Source: an uncultured Eubacteriales bacterium (GTDB lineage: Bacteria > Bacillota > Clostridia > Oscillospirales > Oscillospiraceae). Taken from it: a DNA stretch of 5,347 nt. Both the position numbers and the translations under genes were made by a program. Of this stretch, positions 1-4,356 are shown piece after piece (position 1 is the first letter of the stretch; each line of letters begins with the position of its first letter). Under the pieces are notes generated by a model, which was given only the letters and a program-made list of their open reading frames with translations, searched no databases and had not been told where the DNA came from. The stretch covers positions 1 through 5,347 of the forward strand of contig USHP01000152.1 of assembly GCA_900554625.1 (NCBI GenBank). Direction: 5' to 3'.

Positions 1-2
1 CC

Positions 3-1400
3 TGGTGGATCACGGACGGGCTTCGCATTTGGGATGCCACACCCAAGGAAAAAGAGAAAATTCCCGCTGTGGTACTTACCGCCTCCCTGATCCGCAACCC
101 GGATGAGCGACTGCAAGCATTGGCTGATGAGCTGAATGAACGCTATGGCGGCAGCTGGCTGATGCCGGTCTTTATGAAGGCGATCATCACCCAGCCCAAG
201 GAGCAGGTGTACGAGACCTATTCGCCCCTTCTGGATACGCCGCAAAAAGGCTATTTGTTCCATGCGCTGGGAATGCTCCATTACCGCTGTTATCCGGAAG
301 ACTGGACCTATGAACGCCTGGGCCCGGATGGAATGATCGCTCTGATTTTCTGGGGGGATTATAGCTATGGAACCTATGACACAAGGTTTATGATTGAACG
401 CTATGTGGATCTGGATGAGCGGTGGCTCTTTGATTTGGCCAAGGACCCGGAGGGCCGCAAACCTATCCTGAATGTTTCCGGCAAACCGGAATGGTCACTG
501 TCTGTAATCCGGAGTATTTTGACAAACGAGAAGTATTATGGTGATGTCCTACTCCAGAAAACCTTCACTAAAGATTGCATTAGCAAGAAAATAGTCCGGA
601 ACACAGGGCAGCTCCCCATGTATCTCGTGACTAACAATCATCAGGGAATCATTGATCGTCAGACCTTCGATGCTGTGCAGGTGGAAATGGCACGGAGAGG
701 CGCTTGTAAGAGCCCATCTCGCAAGAATGCACCTACCGGTTTATCCACATATAAAAGCCGATACGCCCTGTCAGAAAGGCTGGTCTGCGGAGAATGTGGC
801 ACATTGTATCGCCGGTGTACATGGTCAAAAAGGGGAAAAAAGAAAGTGGTATGGCGCTGTGTGAATCGCTTGGATTATGGCACGAAATACTGCCACCAAT
901 CTCCTACCTTGGAAGAAGGCTCACTTCAAAGAACCATTCTCGCTGCAATAAGTTCTGTGATGTCCCAAAAGGAAACCATCATCAGCCGGATTACAGGTGC
1001 CATGGAACAGACCTTAGCACCGATTCCTGGTGAAACAATGAGCCTATCAGAAATCGAACAAAGGCTGGCAGAAATCGATGAAGAAGTTCGCAGGGTCGTC
1101 ATACAAACAGCAGAACAAGGGTTGAGCATCTATGCAGACCAGATGAAATCGCTGACGGACGAATGTGCTGAATTAAAGAAACAGCGGTCACGCATTCAGG
1201 AGCAGCAGACGAATAATTCAGCCTTTATGAAACGTGTGGACGATGTGGCGAACACCATAAGACAGACCTCACCGACAATAACAGAATGGGACGAAGGTCT
1301 TATTCGTCAACTAGTCGATACAGTTAAAGTTGTTTCAGCGGAAAAGATCATCGTGTATCTGCAAGGTGGCACACAGGTCGAGCAGAACATGGTAGAATAA
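3..1400 (+). CDS. Chimeric ORF: unrecognised N-terminal part fused to C-terminal part of a large serine recombinase (5' partial)
   Basis: The frame is open from the window edge, so the gene probably begins upstream. GTG at 69 is an internal possibility with only a weak, distant purine tract before it. Residues are numbered from that GTG. Residues 1 to about 130 match no family I recognise. From about 137 the protein is a large serine recombinase (TndX/TnpX-like): the end of the recombinase domain (SVIRSILTNEKYYGD, 145-159), the conserved IIDRQTF stretch (194-200), a zinc ribbon with Cys240, Cys243, Cys264 and Cys275, then a charged coiled-coil region of about 325-400. The N-terminal resolvase domain with the nucleophilic serine is missing, along with the first part of the recombinase domain, so this product cannot catalyse strand exchange. 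Codon use turns more A/T at third positions after about nt 480, which supports a join of two genes. It ends 19 bases before the metallophosphatase. The family call for the C-terminal half is firm; the N-terminal half is unknown. Confidence 0.75.
   Translation, partial: WWITDGLRIWDATPKEKEKIPAVVLTASLIRNPDERLQALADELNERYGGSWLMPVFMKAIITQPKEQVYETYSPLLDTPQKGYLFHALGMLHYRCYPEDWTYERLGPDGMIALIFWGDYSYGTYDTRFMIERYVDLDERWLFDLAKDPEGRKPILNVSGKPEWSLSVIRSILTNEKYYGDVLLQKTFTKDCISKKIVRNTGQLPMYLVTNNHQGIIDRQTFDAVQVEMARRGACKSPSRKNAPTGLSTYKSRYALSERLVCGECGTLYRRCTWSKRGKKKVVWRCVNRLDYGTKYCHQSPTLEEGSLQRTILAAISSVMSQKETIISRITGAMEQTLAPIPGETMSLSEIEQRLAEIDEEVRRVVIQTAEQGLSIYADQMKSLTDECAELKKQRSRIQEQQTNNSAFMKRVDDVANTIRQTSPTITEWDEGLIRQLVDTVKVVSAEKIIVYLQGGTQVEQNMVE
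455..485 (+). other. Approximate fusion junction: unknown protein to serine recombinase
   Basis: Between codons for DPEGR and GKPEWS the protein changes from an unrecognised sequence to a recognisable serine-recombinase tail. In intact family members this point is preceded by several hundred residues of catalytic and recombinase domain. The frame is kept across the join. The position is estimated from family resemblance only, to within a few tens of bases. No flanking repeat or inverted repeat was seen here that would name the mechanism. Confidence 0.5.
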
Positions 1401-1401
1401 C

Positions 1402-1409
1402 AAGGGGGT
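1402..1409 (+). promoter_or_regulatory. Ribosome binding site that decides the metallophosphatase start
   Basis: AAGGGGGT lies about 10 bases before the ATG at 1420 and fits Shine-Dalgarno spacing. The in-frame GTG at 1408 overlaps this purine tract and so is unlikely to be the start. An out-of-frame ATG AAA TGA at 1415-1423 overlaps the true start and looks incidental. Confidence 0.6.
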
Positions 1410-1419
1410 GCACGATGAA

Positions 1420-2166
1420 ATGATCTATGCCACAGGCGATACCCATGGCAACTTCCAGCGGTTCGCACCCGAACACTTCCCCGAGCAGGCCGGAATGACC
1501 AAGGAAGACTACATGATCATCTGCGGAGATTTTGGCGGCGTATGGGATGGGGGCAAGAAGGAGGAGCGGAATCTGGACTGGCTGGAGGATCTGCCCTTTA
1601 CCACGCTGTTCATCAGCGGCAACCATGAAAACTTCGACCTGCTGAGAAAATACCCGACAGAGGAATGGAACGGCGGAAAGATTCAGCGAATCCGGCCTCA
1701 TGTGATCCACCTGATGCGCGGGCAGGTCTTTGACCTGCAAGGATACTCCTTCTTTACCATGGGCGGTGCCAGAAGCCATGATATCGAGGACGGTATTCTG
1801 AACCCCAAAGCACCCGATTACGAAGAACAATACTGGGCCCTTCGCAGAATGGGCGCCCGATTCCGGGTCAACCACCACTCCTGGTGGAAACAAGAGCTTC
1901 CCGATAAATCCGAGTATGAGGAAGCTCGGCACAGCTTGGAAAGCATTCACTATGAGATGGACTATGTGATCACACACTGCGCCCCAAACAGCATCGTGGA
2001 CATACTGGGAAACGGTGGATATGTTCACGACCACCTGACCGACTTCTTGGAGGAAGTCAAAGAACGAGCCAAGTTCCACTACTGGCTGTTCGGACATTAC
2101 CACGACAACAAAATCATCGACGACCGCTTCGTCCTGCTCTGGGAGCAGATGGTACAAGTGGTGTGA
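1420..2166 (+). CDS. Calcineurin-like metallophosphatase family protein
   Basis: This 248-residue cytoplasmic protein carries the full set of calcineurin-like metallophosphoesterase motifs. In order these are GDTHGN (6-11; Asp7, His9), GDFGG (36-40; Asp37), GNHEN (67-71; Asn68, His69), THCAP (185-189; His186) and GHYHD (225-229; His226, His228). These residues hold the two-metal centre, so the enzyme should hydrolyse a phosphoester, but the substrate cannot be read from the sequence. ATG at 1420 is preferred over GTG at 1408 because the family begins close to the GDTHG strand and the purine-rich site lies just upstream. No signal peptide or membrane segment is visible. It follows the recombinase tail by 19 bases, so it may share a transcript with it, and it is followed at once by a long hairpin. 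The family call is firm; a role as mobile-element cargo is inferred from context. Confidence 0.93.
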   Translation: MIYATGDTHGNFQRFAPEHFPEQAGMTKEDYMIICGDFGGVWDGGKKEERNLDWLEDLPFTTLFISGNHENFDLLRKYPTEEWNGGKIQRIRPHVIHLMRGQVFDLQGYSFFTMGGARSHDIEDGILNPKAPDYEEQYWALRRMGARFRVNHHSWWKQELPDKSEYEEARHSLESIHYEMDYVITHCAPNSIVDILGNGGYVHDHLTDFLEEVKERAKFHYWLFGHYHDNKIIDDRFVLLWEQMVQVV

Positions 2167-2219
2167 ACAGGCCAAAGAGAAACGCAGGAGGCGCCTCCTG
2201 TGCTTCTCTTTGGCCTGTT
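2166..2219 (+). terminator. Long near-perfect hairpin, probable transcription terminator
   Basis: The arms 2166-2192 and 2193-2219 are complementary. The outer 15 base pairs are perfect, followed by one A-C mismatch and one G-U pair, then a perfect inner palindrome (CAGGAGGCGCCTCCTG at 2185-2200) that leaves almost no loop. The hairpin begins at the last base of the metallophosphatase stop codon. The downstream T tract is short (TTT then CTAAA), so termination may be partial. Near symmetry means the reverse strand folds equally well. It probably ends the metallophosphatase transcript before the next gene. Confidence 0.7.
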
Positions 2220-2241
2220 TCTAAATAAGGCAGGTTCTGCC

Positions 2242-2250
2242 GGAAAGGAG
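2242..2250 (+). promoter_or_regulatory. Ribosome binding site of the DUF1016 gene
   Basis: GGAAAGGAG lies five bases before the ATG at 2256, a typical strong site. A small hairpin (GGCAG 2229-2233, CTGCC 2237-2241) sits directly upstream. I see no convincing -35/-10 pair in the 36 bases after the long hairpin, so the gene may depend on read-through from upstream. Confidence 0.6.
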
Positions 2251-2255
2251 AAGCC

Positions 2256-3209
2256 ATGAACATCCGCAAAAATATCGATTATTCCGCCATGTTTGCAGCC
2301 CTGGACGCCGCGCTGAACGCTGAGCTGCCCCAGATGAAACTCTGCTGCGAACTGGGCCGCATCGTCTGCTCCAGGCCGGAGAAAGGCGCGGCTGTGGCCG
2401 CAGCCGAACACCTGCACAGCCGTTTCCCCGATGCTTCCGGCTTCTCCCCGCGCAACCTTCGCCGGATGCGGGAGTTCTATCGGATGTATGAGGACACCCC
2501 CGAGTTGCTGGCCCTGGCCATGGAGATCAGTTGGACCCAGAATGTAGTCATTTTGGAAGCAGACATGGAGCCGGATGAGCGGCGCTGGTATCTTCGTGCC
2601 GCTGGTCGTTTTGGCTGGTCAAAGGTGGAACTCCAGAGAAAAATCGATTCTGACGCCCATCTGGAAATCCAACTCGACGAATCTGAGATTCAGTGCTATA
2701 CTGAGCGTGATAGTAATGAGTTGGAGTGTACGGAGCATGATCAGGATACTTTTTCTCTGCCACGGCAATATTTGCAGAAGCCCGATGGCCGAGTTTATCA
2801 TGAAGGATCTGGTGAAGAAAGCCGGTCTGGAGCAGAGCATTCAAATCGAGTCGGCGGCTACCAGCACCGAGGAGATCGGCAATCCGGTGTATCCGCCGGC
2901 TCGCCGCAAGCTGTCCGAGCATGGCATCGACTGTTCCGGCAAACGAGCCCGGCAACTTCTGAACAGCGATTACGAGAAGTACGACCTTCTGATTGGCATG
3001 GATCGAGCCAACCTGCGGAGTATGTACCGGATCTGCGGCGGCGATTTTGCCGACAAGATGCACCTGCTGATGGACTTTACCAACCGTCCCGGAGAGGTGG
3101 CCGATCCGTGGTACACCGACGATTTCGACACGACCTGGCGGGATGTGGAGGAAGGCTGCCGGGGGCTGTTGCACCATATCCAGTTGCAATCAGCAATTCA
3201 TGGAGGTGA
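2256..3209 (+). CDS. DUF1016 (YhcG-type) N-terminal domain protein, nuclease domain absent
   Basis: Residues of about 10-135 match the DUF1016/YhcG N-terminal domain, the helical part that precedes a PD-(D/E)XK nuclease domain in full-length relatives. Visible conserved pieces are GFSPRNLRRMREFYRMYE (62-79), SWTQNVVILEAD (92-103) and GRFGWSKVELQRKI (117-130). After about residue 160 the frame runs through the downstream phosphatase gene in another phase and gives a low-complexity, Arg/Gly/Ser-rich tail with no recognisable nuclease motif, so residues 161-317 may be overprinted sequence and not a folded domain. ATG at 2256 has a strong ribosome site. The stop codon (3207-3209) lies within the Shine-Dalgarno sequence of the KilA-N gene. 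Full-length family members are linked to DNA cleavage and defence; this version lacks the catalytic part, so only an interaction or scaffolding role can be suggested. Confidence 0.75.
   Translation: MNIRKNIDYSAMFAALDAALNAELPQMKLCCELGRIVCSRPEKGAAVAAAEHLHSRFPDASGFSPRNLRRMREFYRMYEDTPELLALAMEISWTQNVVILEADMEPDERRWYLRAAGRFGWSKVELQRKIDSDAHLEIQLDESEIQCYTERDSNELECTEHDQDTFSLPRQYLQKPDGRVYHEGSGEESRSGAEHSNRVGGYQHRGDRQSGVSAGSPQAVRAWHRLFRQTSPATSEQRLREVRPSDWHGSSQPAEYVPDLRRRFCRQDAPADGLYQPSRRGGRSVVHRRFRHDLAGCGGRLPGAVAPYPVAISNSWR
2723..2726 (+). promoter_or_regulatory. Probable ribosome binding site of the internal phosphatase gene
   Basis: GGAG lies 10 bases before ATG 2737, inside the DUF1016 coding frame. 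A second GGAG at 2732-2735 is too close to the ATG to act. The site is modest, so translation may depend partly on ribosomes already moving along the DUF1016 frame. Confidence 0.4.
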
Positions 3210-3216
3210 TTTCTGA
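2737..3216 (+). CDS. Low-molecular-weight protein-tyrosine phosphatase
   Basis: This 159-residue protein has the usual length and layout of low-molecular-weight protein-tyrosine phosphatases, which remove phosphate from protein tyrosine (or arginine) through a cysteinyl-phosphate intermediate. The N-terminus MIRILFLCHGNICRSPMAE holds the C-x5-R P-loop (Cys8, Arg14, Ser15). The DPWY segment (123-126) supplies the general acid Asp123 and the usual neighbouring tyrosine. The frame is open further upstream, to about 2575, but that extra sequence is the DUF1016 gene read out of phase, and ATG 2737 gives the canonical family start. The gene is nested in the DUF1016 frame for 473 bases. Its stop TGA directly abuts the ATG of the KilA-N gene, which suggests translational coupling. 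No membrane segment is present. Substrates are unknown; being apart from capsule or kinase genes makes the usual polysaccharide-regulation role less likely here. Confidence 0.92.
   Translation: MIRILFLCHGNICRSPMAEFIMKDLVKKAGLEQSIQIESAATSTEEIGNPVYPPARRKLSEHGIDCSGKRARQLLNSDYEKYDLLIGMDRANLRSMYRICGGDFADKMHLLMDFTNRPGEVADPWYTDDFDTTWRDVEEGCRGLLHHIQLQSAIHGGDF
3202..3210 (+). promoter_or_regulatory. Strong Shine-Dalgarno site of the KilA-N gene
   Basis: GGAGGTGAT is an almost complete anti-16S match, six bases before ATG 3217. It overlaps the last codons of the phosphatase gene and contains the TGA that ends the DUF1016 frame, so three reading frames meet within 18 bases. Confidence 0.8.
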
Positions 3217-4050
3217 ATGAATAATAAATTGATTGTCCATGGGACAGAAATTTCGGTCACCACCATTGACGACAAGGATTATATCTCCCTGACTGATATG
3301 CTCAGGGCGAAAGACGGAGACTTTTTCATCTCCGACTGGCTGCGAAACCGAAACACAGTTGAATTCCTCGGGATATGGGAACAGATCCACAACCCGGATT
3401 TTAATTATGGCGAATTCGCCGCAATTAGAAGTCAGGCTGGTTTGAACAGCTACAAACTCAGCGTCAAAGAGTGGGTTGAAAAGACGCATGCAATTGGACT
3501 GCGGGCAAAGGCCGGAAGATATGGCGGTACATATGCCTACAAAGACATTGCCTTTGAGTTCGGCATGTGGATCAGCCCTGAGTTCAAAATCTATCTGATC
3601 AAAGAATTTGAACGACTCAAGGCCGAGGAAATGAAACAGCTTGGCTGGGACATCAAGCGAAATCTGGCCAAGATCAATTACCGCATCCATACAGATGCTA
3701 TCAAGGAGAACCTGATTCCGCCGGAGCTTTCCGCAAAGCAGATTTCCATGGTGTATGCCAGTGAAGCCGATGTGTTGAACATGGCCCTGTTCGGTATGAC
3801 TGCAAAGCAGTGGCGGGACAGCCATCCCGATCTGAAAGGGAATATCCGTGACTACGCCAATGTCTCTCAGCTGGTCTGCCTGTCCAATCTGGAGAACCTG
3901 AATGCGGTGTTCATCAATGAGGGGATGTCTCAGGCCGAACGGCTGACAAAACTCAATGCCATCGCTATAAGCCAGATGGAGATCCTGACTCAAGATCACC
4001 GAATCGAAGCTCTGGAGGCTCATAGCGAAGACCTATCTCCTATGGAGTAA
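3217..4050 (+). CDS. KilA-N domain-containing protein
   Basis: This 277-residue protein has an N-terminal KilA-N domain, a DNA-binding fold common in phages, large DNA viruses and mobile elements. Diagnostic stretches are YISLTDML (22-29), WLRNRNTVEFLGIWE (41-55), GRYGGTYAYKDIAFEFGMWI (100-119) and SPEFKIYLIKEFERLK (120-135). A second conserved-looking region (about 175-260) includes NMALFGMTAKQWR and NLENLNAVFINEGMSQ, with no known motif that I recognise. The start is set by a strong ribosome site, and the ATG directly abuts the phosphatase stop codon, so the two are almost certainly translated from one message. A Rho-independent terminator lies 78 bases after its stop, ending the operon. 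The likely role is DNA binding or regulation in a mobile element; the target is unknown. No membrane segment or signal peptide is present. Confidence 0.9.
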   Translation: MNNKLIVHGTEISVTTIDDKDYISLTDMLRAKDGDFFISDWLRNRNTVEFLGIWEQIHNPDFNYGEFAAIRSQAGLNSYKLSVKEWVEKTHAIGLRAKAGRYGGTYAYKDIAFEFGMWISPEFKIYLIKEFERLKAEEMKQLGWDIKRNLAKINYRIHTDAIKENLIPPELSAKQISMVYASEADVLNMALFGMTAKQWRDSHPDLKGNIRDYANVSQLVCLSNLENLNAVFINEGMSQAERLTKLNAIAISQMEILTQDHRIEALEAHSEDLSPME

Positions 4051-4128
4051 AAATATAATCGGCAGGACGCTTGCGAGTGGGCTAAGGCCGTGGCATCTAT
4101 AGTGTTGCGATGTTCCATAGACAACAGG

Positions 4129-4162
4129 CCCCGCCGCGTGTTATGCGCGGCGGGGGTTTTTT
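4129..4162 (+). terminator. Rho-independent terminator after the KilA-N gene
   Basis: A perfect 10-base-pair GC-rich stem (4129-4138 with 4146-4155) and a seven-base loop are followed by one G and six T residues (4157-4162). This is a textbook intrinsic terminator and marks the end of the transcript carrying the KilA-N gene. Confidence 0.92.
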
Positions 4163-4251
4163 ATGCGCATCAGGGGATAAAGAGGGCTGCTTTCTGTCGG
4201 TTTTTGTCATAATGCACGAAATAACATGGATAAAACTAGATTTTTGCTATC

Positions 4252-4291
4252 TTGCATTTTGTGGTTGATGATGCTATAACATACAATATGT
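4252..4291 (+). promoter_or_regulatory. Candidate sigma-A promoter region for the secreted protein gene
   Basis: Two overlapping matches are seen, both with 17-base spacing: TTGCAT (4252-4257) with TATAAC (4275-4280), and TTGTGG (4259-4264) with TACAAT (4282-4287). Each -10 matches five of six consensus bases but each -35 only three. The second -10 lies in a small inverted repeat (ACATA 4279-4283, TATGT 4287-4291) that could be an operator. This would leave a leader of about 60-75 bases. Confidence 0.4.
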
Positions 4292-4342
4292 AGGGTGTAT
4301 TGCACATTCCAGTTCGCACCGATATGGAATTTTGTAGAACGA

Positions 4343-4350
4343 GAGGGGTA
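4343..4350 (+). promoter_or_regulatory. Ribosome binding site of the secreted protein gene
   Basis: GAGGGGTA lies six bases before ATG 4357. A GTG at 4354 is in frame one codon earlier but sits closer to the site than usual, so ATG is preferred. Confidence 0.6.
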
Positions 4351-4356
4351 GCTGTG

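Larger units (their letters stand above)
4051..4356. other. 306-base gene-free gap
   Basis: No credible protein-coding gene lies here on either strand. The left part (4051-4162) holds a TATAAT box and a GC-rich terminator with about 65 bases of possibly structured sequence between them. The octamer TTATGCGC occurs at 4141-4148, overlapping the terminator loop and right arm, and again at 4161-4168. The right part (about 4170-4340) is AT-rich and holds candidate promoter elements for the secreted protein gene and a short inverted repeat (ATTCCA 4306-4311, TGGAAT 4325-4330). Confidence 0.6.

Noticed and set aside
1415..1423. Two-codon open frame ATG AAA TGA overlapping the metallophosphatase start
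   Set aside because: It is too short to call a leader peptide and is expected by chance; no supporting structure was seen.
1348..2175. Long open frame on the reverse strand opposite the metallophosphatase
   Set aside because: The + strand frame has all metallophosphatase motifs. The reverse product has no recognisable motif and is the usual shadow of a GC-rich coding frame.
2575..2736. N-terminal extension of the tyrosine phosphatase
   Set aside because: The extra residues are the DUF1016 coding DNA read in another phase. The family's canonical start strand begins at the ATG at 2737.
2740..2760. Programmed +1 frameshift at the T5 run (2750-2754) fusing DUF1016 to the phosphatase
   Set aside because: A shift here would delete the start of the phosphatase P-loop strand, whereas the internal ATG gives a perfect family N-terminus. 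No stop or classical slippery context is present.
2548..3189. Reverse-strand open frame opposite the DUF1016 and phosphatase genes
   Set aside because: It is a shadow of two well-supported + strand genes and its product resembles nothing known.
3190..4023. Reverse-strand open frame opposite the KilA-N gene
   Set aside because: It has almost the same extent as the KilA-N gene, shows no motif, and has no convincing ribosome site.
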